From Gymnothorax reevesii (taxonomy: Eukaryota > Chordata > Actinopteri > Anguilliformes > Muraenidae), in the NCBI GenBank assembly GCA_029721435.1, contig CM056573.1:98227947-98291946 (forward strand): a DNA stretch of 64,000 bases, given 5' to 3'. This document shows positions 54,732 through 64,000 of this stretch, piece by piece. Within the stretch, counting starts at the first letter, position 1, and each line of letters begins with the position of its first letter. Under the pieces are notes generated by a model that was given only the letters and a program-made list of their open reading frames with translations, made no database searches and was not told where the DNA came from. The position numbers and the translations under genes were made by a program.

Positions 54732-55479
54732 TTTTGTATTGCCTCCTAATGATGTCGGCATGAAGATATTTCCATGTTGTCCCATAGAGTTCCCTGGTGA
54801 CTGCTATGAGATCTGGGAGAGCTCCGGGGGCCAGGCCCGAGATGGGGTCTATCTGATCAAGCCAGTGGAGTCCCTCTTTATGGTATATTGTGCCATGCAG
54901 GAGGGGGGTTGGACCGTGGTGCAGCACATTACTGTCAACAGCAGTGTGGACTTTGACCGCACCTGGTCTGAATACAAGCTGGGCTTTGGCACTCTGACTG
55001 GTGACCACTGGCTCGGCAATGAGTACCTTCACCAGTTGACCAGCAGACCTGGCCGGTACAAGCTGGGGATTAAGCTGGTGGATAAGGATGCTGTCACCAA
55101 GTTCGGGGAGTATGACCCGCTCCTGGTGGAAAATGAAAAGGCCCACTACAGGCTTCGCCTTGGCCTCTTCCAGGGCACAGCTGTGGATGCCTTGACCCAG
55201 GACACTGAGAACTATCTGCATGATAACCAGAAGTTTACCACCAAGGACCGGGACAATGACAACTACTTCCAGAACTGCGCCAAGCTGGAGTTTCAGGGTG
55301 TGCCAGGGGGAGGATGGTGGTACGATGCTTGCGCGGGAGCCAACCTGAATCGCCGGAACGTCCTGTACTGGCAGAAGGACTGCAGTAAGGAACACCTGTG
55401 CAAGTATGCCTGGATGATGGTGAAGCCCTCCGATCTTGTGAAGGTCATCCATAGGGGATGTCAGCGAGATGAGCTGTGA
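54732..55479 (+). CDS. Fibrinogen-domain protein, terminal exon (5' exons not found)
   Basis: After the acceptor TATCTCTTCACAG the frame runs about 248 codons to TGA at 55477-55479. It encodes a nearly complete fibrinogen C-terminal domain: CYEIWESSGGQARDGVYLIK, then MVYCAMQEGGWTVVQ, the calcium-site-like DRDNDN, and GGGWWYDACAGANLN. The usual C-terminal ATW..SMKKV.MKIRP pattern is replaced by CKYAWMMVKPSDLVKVIHRG and a final CQRDEL, whose last four residues match ER-retrieval signals. A whole domain in one exon resembles FGL2. The signal peptide and N-terminus must lie in upstream exons that I could not identify; transposons fill the region before it. Related to fibrinogen-like and ficolin-type proteins; the exact orthologue is uncertain. 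Confidence 0.9.
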
Positions 55480-57445
55480 TTAGCTTTGATGAAATTCAAT
55501 GAAAAAAGGAGGGCATGTCTTTATAGCAGTCTCCTTACGCCAGAGTATTCTCTGTGGTGTATATCTTCATACATGGAGAGAAATTACATTATGAAATGCA
55601 TTTTGTAATAATGACTTGGATCTCCATTTCTCCCATCTCCATTTCTATCTGTCTGCGTTGTCAAAGTGATTGTACATGAAAATGAGCTTTCTTCAATGTG
55701 AGAAGCAGTGTTTTGAATACAAAAATGAGCACAATATTTCCTGCACAATAACACTGCAAGTTGTGTTCTTTAAATAAGGCATTATTTTATATTTAATTTT
55801 GAAAATACAAAGATAGTCACAAAATACAGAAAAGTAAAATACTGGCTGATTTGTCTCAATGCTCCTGCAAAAAAAAAATAAAAAAATGTTGCTCATCTAT
55901 ACAAGTATGGCTCAAATATAGCCTCAAATTTTGCCATAGCTGTGTCCTTTGTTTAAAATGACTTCATTCAGATTCCTAATTTAAATTTATTTAAAGACAT
56001 ATCAAAGTTAAATATGAAAGCAAGATTGTTTCGGTACTTACTGCGTATGATGTGTTTCATATGTTTAAGTATGCCAATTTGATTTTGCACAAGTGGAAAC
56101 TGTATGGATGTGGTGTAAATTTGTACTTTCTGGAAAAAGTAAGGACAAAGAATAAAAAAATTAAGTAGAGAGACTGACTGTCAAGATAAATGCTTTTCAT
56201 GGGCATATTTTTCAGGTTGTTTGACAGGAGGAATGCGAAGGACATTTTCATGTCTTGATTTCAGCAAGTCACAAAAAGTTATTTGGTTGCTCTTGGGTGC
56301 CAAACAGCATTAAATAGATGCTCTGAGGGTACTGTTTTTCTTTCAAAAAATGAATCGATAAAAATGAAAATAAAAGTTATACATTTAAATCATCCTTGTA
56401 TTACTCATTTTAGCATGGATAATAGATACTAGTGCAAGCTAAAAACTAATAGATTTCAAATAATTGTACCTGACACAAAATAAGTCAGAGCATCTCACAT
56501 ACTGGACACAAATTCATTGCATTGCTTGCATTTGAATGCAGTACATACTGTACACAGGCAGCGTGCAGTCTGACGATTAACAGGTATGAAATTACATGTT
56601 GCTAACCAAGTGTGTTCTGACTTCTGGTTTAGTACAATATAAAAACAAAGACACAATGGGGGTTCCCTCTGTCTAGCAGTTCAGTTCAAACTTATGGTCT
56701 GTAAAAAGGCATTGGTACAACAGTATACAGATTGAAAATAATAAATGCAATTTCCCTTCCTAACACTGATTTCAGATTTCTAGTTACTGCATCACCTTCT
56801 TTGAAGCACAGATCTTACTTACCAGAGTTAATACAATGTTGTCTTTTTTTAACACTAAAAAAGGTTCATGTTGTGCAGTTGTTTGAGGAATATAACATGA
56901 CACAGAAGTTAGCACTACAGTTCTTCAAAATGGCACAAGGGAACAAAAGCTTTTATAAACACCATGATCAATCTTCAATAGGGTGCTCATGTCAAGCTGA
57001 CACAGAACCAGCATGACTTGTAAATGGATAAAACAATTTGCAGCCATGAAACCTGTTAGCCCTTAAATACAAGCAAGAGGACAACATGTAAATGCACAAT
57101 TTTAAAAGCGTGAATTCACTCTTAATTAAGACAGTCTTTTGTTTCTTGATTCTTTTTCAGATGAAGATAATAAATAAATATGAATAGGAAGGAAATATGC
57201 TGACAACAGTGGTCTATGTAACAGTTTTTTTTTTGTTGACATGTAGAACATTTGAAGACTAATTACAATGAAATATTGGAAAAAGGTGCCCGTTAACAAA
57301 CGGAATTCCATGTGGAATATTGATAACAAAAAGGAGTACATAATTAAGCTCCAAAAAGAGAATGGTCACACGTCCACTTATAAATATTGCACAAAATACT
57401 GTAATACTATTTATCATATACTTCTTTATAAATACGGGGAATCTG
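55480..57445. other. 3' flank of the fibrinogen-domain gene; no other gene
   Basis: Likely 3' UTR at first, with candidate AATAAA at 55877-55882 and another near 56152. The rest is AT-rich without a supported gene. Confidence 0.4.
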
Positions 57446-57620
57446 CCTATGTGATACAAGCGCGAGGCATGAGGCTGTATCAGCCTGCCGGGCAAAAATC
57501 TTGTATCACAGTATCTGCCCGCCGGGCAAAATCCTGTATCAGTGGCAGCAAACATTGCCATAGCAACAGTCACGAGCATTGTTGGCAATGCATCACTGCA
57601 GACGCTGATTAGACGCTGTC
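57446..57620. repeat. Short element with paired GCC(G)GGCAAAA words
   Basis: GATACAAGCGCGAGGC, CTGCCGGGCAAAAATCTTGT and CCGCCGGGCAAAATCCTGT form a repeated pattern with TATCA words, similar to the hairpin at 58003-58105. Probably pieces of the same MITE family. Confidence 0.35.
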
Positions 57621-58002
57621 ATAGCAGAAAGACTCATGAATTCGTCAGCAGCTGAAATTTCTGAACGAGACTATGTCATAGAAAAGGAACTTGATACAGA
57701 ATTATTTGTAAACAGTATGCGTAGTGCTGCGTTTTGCAGCAATATTCATTCAAAGGCCTGTGGTAAAACATTTTATGCGTAACTTATCACAGAAATGCAA
57801 ATGTAATACCATAATGGAGAAAATTGCGTAAGCGTGCTAGCTAGCTAATTAGCCTTTCCATTGACTTGAATACACTGCTGACTAAAAGCAAATGCCAGCA
57901 CTACTGGCCTGTAATGATGACAATAATGACCTGAAATAAATACTTTGTATAAAATGCATCATTAATTATGGTCAAAATGAGTACATGATAAATAGAACGT
58001 CA

Positions 58003-58105
58003 TATGGGCATTTTCACATCAAACCGTGTTTCAACCCTCGACCAGTATCAGATACTGATACATGGATCTCGGGTTGATACAGTGTGTGATATGAAAATGC
58101 CCATA
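58003..58105. repeat. 103-bp imperfect palindrome (MITE-like)
   Basis: TATGGGCATTTTCACATCA at the left pairs with TGATATGAAAATGCCCATA at the right. The centre is the near-perfect TATCAGATACTGATA. It lies about 430 bases downstream of the chrm5 stop codon on the transcribed strand, so it could be in that gene's 3' UTR. Confidence 0.75.
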
Positions 58106-58251
58106 CAATATTCTCTATTAAACATGTGGCAAACACCTAACAAAATGCTATTGCATTTTGGCTAAGACAAACCTTTAGGGTGCCCTGCCAAATTAGTGTC
58201 TTCGCCAAAACGCATTAGTGTTTTGTAAGCGGTTAGCCACATAATAAATGG

Positions 58252-58257
58252 TTTATT
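58252..58257 (-). terminator. chrm5: Candidate chrm5 polyadenylation signal
   Basis: TTTATT on the plus strand reads AATAAA on the minus strand, 281 bases past the chrm5 stop. Other signals further downstream are possible. Confidence 0.3.
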
Positions 58258-58537
58258 GTTGTGCAACCATTCTTTTTTTAGAGATTATAAATCTCTATTA
58301 ATGACTCATTACTAAGCTTTGGGATAAAACATAGCATCTAGGGCAAACTATGGTATAAGTATTGCCAAGCACTCTATCATGTTCTGTACATATAGAATGT
58401 GGCATTCCATCCTGAAAGCATGAGGAATTTTAGATATGGTCTTCCTGGACAAGAAGTTGATATAAATCATTTTACTTTTCAAAGTATTTTTACTGTTTTG
58501 TCAAATTAAATGGAAAAAAGATATGTTCTCTCTCTGA

Positions 58538-60109
58538 TTATGTCAGTTTTCCACCAACTGCTGGGTTTTGTCCATACCAGTATAACTTTTCCTCTGCCCT
58601 TTTTTTCTTCCATTGACAGAGGAGTAGCATGCGGAATGTTTTTTGAAAAGTCTTGTTGCAGAGAGCGTAGCACATAGGGTTAACAGTACTATTGACGTAG
58701 CAGAGCCAGTAACCCAGGTGCCAGAGAGACACAGGAATGCAGTCCAAGCAGAAAGTGGAGATGAGCACCATGATGTTGTAGGGGGTCCAGGTGAGAATGA
58801 AGGCCAGGAGAATGGCGCTGAGTGTCTGGGCAGCCTTCTTCTCCTTGATGAGGACCATGCGTTTTCTCTTGGTGATCTGGTTCTTCAGAGTGGCATCCAT
58901 GGGTTTGGCGGAGGAGGAGGTAGAGGGAGCGCCCATTGACTCTGCTGAAGAGCATGAGGATGGTGCTATTTTAGTGTCCCCATTTTTGCTCTGCTGAGAG
59001 TCACCCTCTTTAGCCACTGGCTTAAATCTGTAGGATACGCACCTCTTGGTTTTCTGGGAGCTGCTTGTGGGAATGGAAGGGAAGTAACTGCCTTCCTCAT
59101 TGCCACTCAGGTGCTCAGTCTCGTTACCGACAGCATTTTTGTTATGACTGCAGGCCTGGTTCTTGTAAGTCGGTTGGAAGATTCCTGGGGAGACGGGGTG
59201 CTCCTCTTCCTCTGAGGAGGCATAACTATTGAAAGAGGTCACTTGGTCAGTTTTAGACCACTCATCGCTAGACAGAGCCGCTGATTTGGCAGCATTTGAA
59301 GAAGACCAGGAAGCCTGGTTCCTGTCTCGCGATCCATTCACTGGTTGTTTACAGCTAAAACAGGATCTCATGATTGTCTTCTGGGGTTTGGCACTGCTAT
59401 TGTCTGTTGAAGAGTTAAGACCCTGAAGCTCAGCCAAATCCTTGGTGCGTCTTTCTGTTTCCTTGTAAATCCGGCAGTACAATATGGTCATAACAGAGAC
59501 TGGGATGTAAAAAGCCGCAATGGCTGTCCCAAACGTGATTACTGGCTCGGTTAAAAACTGGATCTGGCATTGCCTGTCTGGAACTGTTCTTTTCCCAACA
59601 AAATACTGCCAGCACAAAATGGGAGGAGCCCACAAGATGAAAGACACAAGCCAAGCTAAACCTATCATGATCCCAGCCCGTTTTGGAGTTCGCTTAGCTC
59701 TGTATGTCAGTGGCCTGGTAATGGAAAAATACCGGTCAAAGCTGATAACTAGCAAATTCATTACTGAGGCATTGCTGGCCACATAATCTACAGCTAACCA
59801 CAAGTCACATGCCAAGCTTCCTAGTGACCAGTATCCCATTAAAATGTAGGAGGTATATAAATTCATGGAGAACACTCCAATGATGAGGTCCGCAAAAGCT
59901 AAGCTCAGCAAGTAATAATTGTTCACAGTCTTTAATTGGCTGTTGACCTTAAAGGACAACATCACAAGAATGTTGCCAATTATTGTGATCAAACTCACAA
60001 TGGCTGATACCGCAGCAATGGTTATGACTTCCCATAGACTATGTGAGATTGGCTGAATATCTGATACGTTGCTACACAGAGTGGCGTTTGAGAGCTTCTC
60101 TGCCTCCAT
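58538..60109 (-). CDS. chrm5: Muscarinic acetylcholine receptor M5
   Basis: A single uninterrupted frame of 523 residues (human M5 is about 532). It has seven membrane segments: TM1 about 30-52, TM3 with ligand-binding Asp108 in [16 protein letters not shown] at 125-127, TM5 about 192-214, TM6 about 426-449 ([11 protein letters not shown]), TM7 about 463-483 with NPMCY. Cys101 and Cys181 form the expected extracellular disulfide pair, and N8 and N14 are glycosylation sites. The very long third intracellular loop (about 215-425) and the C-terminus [10 protein letters not shown] point to M5 over M1 or M3. It couples to Gq and phospholipase C. It is convergent with emc7. An acceptor at 60188 suggests a non-coding upstream exon, as in other muscarinic genes. 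Teleost a/b paralogue not determined. Confidence 0.97.
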   Translation of the reverse strand: MEAEKLSNATLCSNVSDIQPISHSLWEVITIAAVSAIVSLITIIGNILVMLSFKVNSQLKTVNNYYLLSLAFADLIIGVFSMNLYTSYILMGYWSLGSLACDLWLAVDYVASNASVMNLLVISFDRYFSITRPLTYRAKRTPKRAGIMIGLAWLVSFILWAPPILCWQYFVGKRTVPDRQCQIQFLTEPVITFGTAIAAFYIPVSVMTILYCRIYKETERRTKDLAELQGLNSSTDNSSAKPQKTIMRSCFSCKQPVNGSRDRNQASWSSSNAAKSAALSSDEWSKTDQVTSFNSYASSEEEEHPVSPGIFQPTYKNQACSHNKNAVGNETEHLSGNEEGSYFPSIPTSSSQKTKRCVSYRFKPVAKEGDSQQSKNGDTKIAPSSCSSAESMGAPSTSSSAKPMDATLKNQITKRKRMVLIKEKKAAQTLSAILLAFILTWTPYNIMVLISTFCLDCIPVSLWHLGYWLCYVNSTVNPMCYALCNKTFQKTFRMLLLCQWKKKRAEEKLYWYGQNPAVGGKLT

Positions 60110-60127
60110 GTTTTTGTCTCTCTTTGC

Positions 60128-60184
60128 CTATAAAAAAGTTACTGAAGGACAGGCCTTGAAGCTTTTCTTCAGGCTGCAGCACAT
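60128..60184 (-). promoter_or_regulatory. chrm5: Upstream open reading frame in the chrm5 leader
   Basis: Immediately after the inferred splice acceptor there is ATG (60184-60182), an 18-codon frame starting MCCSLKKSF, and TAG at 60130-60128. It ends 18 bases before the receptor start codon. A uORF here could lower receptor translation. Whether it is in the mature mRNA depends on the acceptor being used. Confidence 0.45.
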
Positions 60185-60187
60185 TAT

Positions 60188-60200
60188 CTAGAAGAGAAAA
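60188..60200 (-). other. chrm5: Splice acceptor before the chrm5 coding exon
   Basis: On the minus strand the sequence reads TTTTCTCTTCTAG followed by ATAATGTGC, a pyrimidine-rich tract with AG, 78 bases upstream of the receptor ATG. Muscarinic receptor genes usually have a 5' non-coding exon spliced to a single coding exon. Confidence 0.6.
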
Positions 60201-60700
60201 ACACAACAGAACAAACAGTATGTTTTATTTTAACATTAGAATCCCAAAGGGTATACATCTTGCACTAAGGGGTGTATTCTCCCATAAGCGTGTAAGTCCT
60301 TTTTTACGCGCTTCGAGTTAAGCGCTTTTGAGTTACGCGTATTCTCCCCCACGCGCTTCGATCACGCCCACAGCGTTCAACTTCAGAATGTAGGCGTCCT
60401 TATGAAAGAGGTGTGACTGATCTAAAAGAGAGGCAGACTCTGTACAAAGCTCATTGATTATGGCTATCAGGAAAGCATGGAACAAGGATTTTCTGATTAA
60501 CCATGAAAATGCAGTTGCAGTCCATGGAAAACGCAAACCAGACTTTAAACTTGAATATTGTGGGCCTGCTGATAAAACCTTGTATCTCCAAACTGATAAG
60601 AAACAAAAAAACTCGTATGTCCACTGTTCTTACACGCAGAATTAAGCATTTTTTTATTTTTAATTATATTTATCATTTTATATCATTTTATTGTTATTTT

Positions 60701-60702
<2 letters not shown>

Positions 60703-60756
<54 letters not shown>
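60703..60756. repeat. (TA)n microsatellite
   Basis: About 27 uninterrupted TA units within the Harbinger relic. Confidence 0.97.
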
Positions 60757-60757
<1 letters not shown>

Positions 60758-61216
60758 CTGTGAAGTTTATCATTTTGAAGATACAAGATTTTTCTCAGCA
60801 GGCCGAAGATATGCCGCTGCAGTAGTAGGCCTATGTAGGCTATGTCTGTGCCAATTACAAGAAGAAATGCAGGTATCTTTATTTCTTTATTTTTATTTCT
60901 TATTCTAGCCACCATAGCATTAAATCTATGCGAACAAACAAATTGCCACGAGAATTAAATGAAATAAAGAATTTAGCGCTTCAACCAGCGTAATCAGAGC
61001 ATTGAAAATGTGCCCCTCCTACAATAGCCTGTTTGTTCCGTGAAGGACAGGAAAGAAGCGGCAGTATCTGCTTTTGATTCACTGACAATAATAAATACAT
61101 GTATGTCGCAGCAGAAACCTCGGCTCTGCTCTGAACTGGGCAATAAATACTACACATTGCTTCAAAGGTACTCGTTTGTTAACAAAATTAAGTGGGGAAA
61201 CCTCTTTGAACTAGAG

Positions 61217-61430
61217 CAGTGTTCCCCAACCCACTCCTGGAGGCCCACCTGTCCTGCATGCTTTAGATTTCTCCCTGCTTCAGCAAAAGTGATTCAAATG
61301 ACCAGCTCGTTAATTACCCCCTAAAGCTGGTTGATGACAACCTGATCATTTGAATCACCTGTGCTGGAGCAGGGAGAGACCTGAAACAAGCAGGACAGGT
61401 GGGCCTCCAGGAGAGGGTTGGGGAACACTG
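61217..61430. mobile_element. hAT MITE with 8-bp duplication
   Basis: The ends CAGTGTTCCCCAACC and GGTTGGGGAACACTG are inverted; pairing extends about 40 bases (TGGAGGCCCACCTGTCCTGC / GCAGGACAGGTGGGCCTCCA). AACTAGAG flanks both sides (61209-61216 and 61431-61438). The widespread hAT-type terminus and the 8-bp duplication make the class secure. Confidence 0.95.
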
Positions 61431-61659
61431 AACTAGAGGGAATTCCTCGTGCGATTCATGTGCGCTGGAGCTGGAATCGATCAGATCAGGAAAATACGCA
61501 TGCGGCTCCGCTCCAAGAGCCGGGTGAAAATCGCGTAGATGGAAACACTTCATACAAAGACAATGATATGCAATTTTTGACGTACCCGTGTCTGCACCGG
61601 TGCCTGACTTCAGCCGTATAAATGGAAACATAGCTTAATGTTGTGCCGACGTCTATGGT

Positions 61660-61935
61660 CTCTGTACATATTCTTATTAGTGGAAGGGGTTCTGATTGCA
61701 ACATGAGTACAATCAATGGCTCCCACAACACTAGAGAACCTGGCGACCCGGTAGAAACCCCTTAACTCTCCGTCTTTCAGCTGGTGTTACGGGGAATTTT
61801 AAAGTGGCTGACGTGGTGCAGTATAGCGTCAACTGTGTCAGACACCTTGACACAGACGCCGTGATATGTGCATGACATCACCAGCCACTCTCTGGAACGA
61901 ACCAGATGCCAGGGCCGACTGCGCAGTTGTGACCT
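61660..61935 (-). pseudogene. Harbinger (DDE) transposase fragment
   Basis: On the minus strand, one frame reads GFYRVARFSSVVGAIDCTHV (about 61694-61755). This is the conserved block around the first catalytic aspartate of PIF/Harbinger transposases. Upstream, another frame gives ALASGSFQRVAGDVMHISRR, the helix preceding it. A frame break separates them, and the later catalytic residues are not found. Confidence 0.85.
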
Positions 61936-62434
61936 TGATGACCACCGGTATGTTTGTAATGCGTTTGTAATTGAATTAATAGGAGAAGAGGCTGTTGCGT
62001 AACATCATGTGATGATTTTGTTCGATAATTTATTATGGCTATGAGAAATGTAGTTTAGAAATAAGGAAGAACAATCAAATATTGAATGTCTCAACCTTTA
62101 CCATGTTAAATAAAATGAATGTGAAAATTCGGCCTTTAACCGACATCAAACGCAATATTCCATTTCGCCTTATGTTGGCGTTTAACCTTAATACAGCCCT
62201 CAAAAGCGCTTAACAGAAAAAGCGCGTAAGCCAGGGAGAGAATACGCGCAAGTATTATTTACAAAAGAAACGCCTGGAAACGCCCTGATTTTGCCCTTGC
62301 TCCGCCCCAAGCGCGTAACTGCCTTCAGGGCGCGTAATGTACAGACTCAAGTCGAGGGGAGAATACGCCTAGGCTGAAAATCGCATAGCTACGCGCTTTT
62401 TTCGACTTTCGCGCATGGGAGAATAGACCCCTAA

Positions 62435-64000
62435 GTGCATAATGGCAAAACAAAATACAAGACTCACAATTCAGAATTTAACCACATGTAAATACTGATA
62501 ATGCTTTACAAGGATATAGCTTCTACATTATAGAGGACATAATATGAAAAACCTTCCTTTTCACAGCTTGTGCGCATATATTTTGTTATTAAGAGTGCCT
62601 ACCAACCCACAAACTGTGAAATAAGACAACCCAGACAGTTTTTTGTGGAGTGCCTTGTTCAGAAACCACAGCAGATGACCAAATTTACCACTTAATGGTT
62701 CATAACCATTCATTTACCATTATTTTTTAAATACCATTGGGCACCATTGGAAATACCATTGGCTTACCACAGCCTTACCATGGACTATCTCCCACTACTG
62801 CTGGATACCATTTGATACCTTTCACTTACCATAAAGAACCATTCAATTACCACTGAGAATTTTTGTAAGGGGACCTCCAGCAATTTTCACATTAAATACA
62901 GCAAGTTATCTGGAAGAGAATTCTTCCCTTTCAACACCCGCCAGGATGTTGAATGCATACAATGCATACATATGAGTGCATAAAAAAGCACGCTTAACAA
63001 TGTGTACTTTCCATTTAGATGGGTAAACAAGGCTATTGTCCGGGAGGTGGAAGACAAAAAAAGATCTTCATTAGTAAAGCAAGGGTCAGTGTTATTTGGC
63101 ATGTTACCAAACATTGATTGTGTTAGTTATTAGTTGCCGCTCTAATGTAGTAAAGTTAGCAACAAATCCTCTCTGGGTTTTTGCTCTCAAACAGGATTCC
63201 GTGGTCCAAAAGCACAACCTAGGGTTTCCTCCTCGCCGGACACTACATCCAATTAGACGACTGCTAACGCCAACGTTTTGGCAAAAATGACTCGAGGGAA
63301 GCAGAGAAATCTCTTTTGCCCTCCTGGTGGGCATTCCCATTAGAATTTGATGACATGCGAAAACTATAAATTATGGCTTAAAAAATGTGGAATGACAGCA
63401 AAATGAAACACAAAAATCACGCCCAGTAATAATGCTGCATTGCACTAAGTGGCAACTTGTAGGCTAATGAACAAAGATTAATGTCAAAAATCAAGTGCAA
63501 GTAAAAATAAATCAAAATAAATTGCATGTTATACCAGTCCAACAAATAAACACATTGGGCTCTATCTAACTCCCTGCATAGAGCAGTTCCAAGTGTGATG
63601 CAAGTGTCCTAATTACTCTATGACCGACGCAGTTGCCGTTTTCCAGTGCAGCACACAGGATGCTTCAAGTAGACATGTATTGATTTGAAACTACCCAGAG
63701 ATGATCGTGGAATAGAGTAATCGTGGATGTAAAACAGGCTTTTAGCAACCCCCAATATTGTCCTTCAACAGCACTGTGAATCAGGCCAAAAGCGGTGACA
63801 TAATCTGTGGGATCAATTGTGACACATAAGCTATTGTATGCATACTTTACATTGCAAGCAACACGCCAAAATCCACAAAAAAAGTTAAAATTTTCACTTG
63901 TCTTGGGCATCGAAGTTGAGTAGCATGATTCCAGTGCAAGTTCAATAACTAGCAACAGTGTTGATGATGATGGAGAAGTAGCAGAAATAGAAAATAAGGA
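62435..64000. other. No gene seen; CCATT-rich stretch at 62660-62860
   Basis: Probably chrm5 upstream intron. Bases 62660-62860 contain at least eight ACCATT/TACCATT words, a low-complexity stretch. The remainder has no supported feature. Confidence 0.4.

Larger units (their letters stand above)
60269..62431 (-). mobile_element. PIF/Harbinger transposon relic
   Basis: The ends are inverted repeats (GGGGTGTATTCTCCCAT at the left; complement of ATGGGAGAATAGACCCC at the right), flanked by TAA at 60266-60268 and 62432-62434, the Harbinger target duplication. Both subterminal regions are rich in ACGCGCTT / AAGCGCGTA words. Transposase remnants are at 61660-61935. A 214-bp hAT MITE and a (TA)n run lie inside. 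Confidence 0.9.

Noticed and set aside
54637..55452. 271-codon minus-strand frame opposite the fibrinogen exon
   Set aside because: Shadow of the real coding strand. It lacks any domain, while the plus strand has a clear fibrinogen domain.
23346..58537. AVEN exons between emc7 and chrm5, as neighbours in mammals
   Set aside because: I looked for aven-like coding exons and saw none. It may lie beyond the right edge or be elsewhere.
1..64000. CRISPR arrays, operons, bacterial-type regulatory sites
   Set aside because: The sequence is vertebrate nuclear DNA; the short repeats are transposon motifs or microsatellites with irregular spacing.

Overview
This is vertebrate nuclear DNA, most likely from a ray-finned fish. 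The evidence is two conserved vertebrate protein genes split by or flanked by standard GT/AG introns, a fish-typical crowd of DNA transposons (Tc1/mariner, PIF/Harbinger, hAT), tRNA-derived SINEs and an L1-type LINE. The species cannot be named from the sequence. Only three protein genes are supported; most small open frames in the window are chance or transposon debris.

Layout. Positions 1-4600 are repeats upstream of the first gene. Positions 4625-23345 (+ strand) hold a complete five-exon emc7 gene (ER membrane protein complex subunit 7; 717-nt CDS, 238 aa). Its second and fourth introns are stuffed with transposons. Intron 2 carries a roughly 6.5-kb inverted-repeat DNA element with an L1-type LINE nested inside it. 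Intron 4 carries a Tc1 relic, tandem arrays, a SINE, a perfect 24-bp hairpin and clusters of short repeated motifs. Positions 23346-53541 are gene-poor and dominated by nested mobile elements: a Tc1 inside a Tc1 (33614-35234), a hAT-like element inside a Tc1 (38660-42063), a TTAA-flanked element (43871-44920), and a fold-back element with ~937-bp arms around a Harbinger-like core inside a Tc1 (49414-52175). Positions 53570-54440 are the decayed tail of a restriction-like-endonuclease LINE. Positions 54732-55479 (+) are the terminal exon of a fibrinogen-domain gene. Positions 58538-60109 (- strand) are the single coding exon of chrm5 (muscarinic acetylcholine receptor M5). A Harbinger relic (60269-62431) lies just upstream of it, in the presumed 5' UTR intron.

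The genes do not form a pathway. EMC7 helps insert membrane proteins in the ER, CHRM5 is a cell-surface GPCR, and the fibrinogen-domain protein is probably secretory-pathway located. The convergent order emc7> ... <chrm5 matches what I recall of the human 15q14 neighbourhood. The most unusual structures are the composite fold-back element at 49414-52175, the unclassified element at 7463-13963 with its internal 0.95-kb palindrome, and the RDEL C-terminus of the fibrinogen-domain protein.
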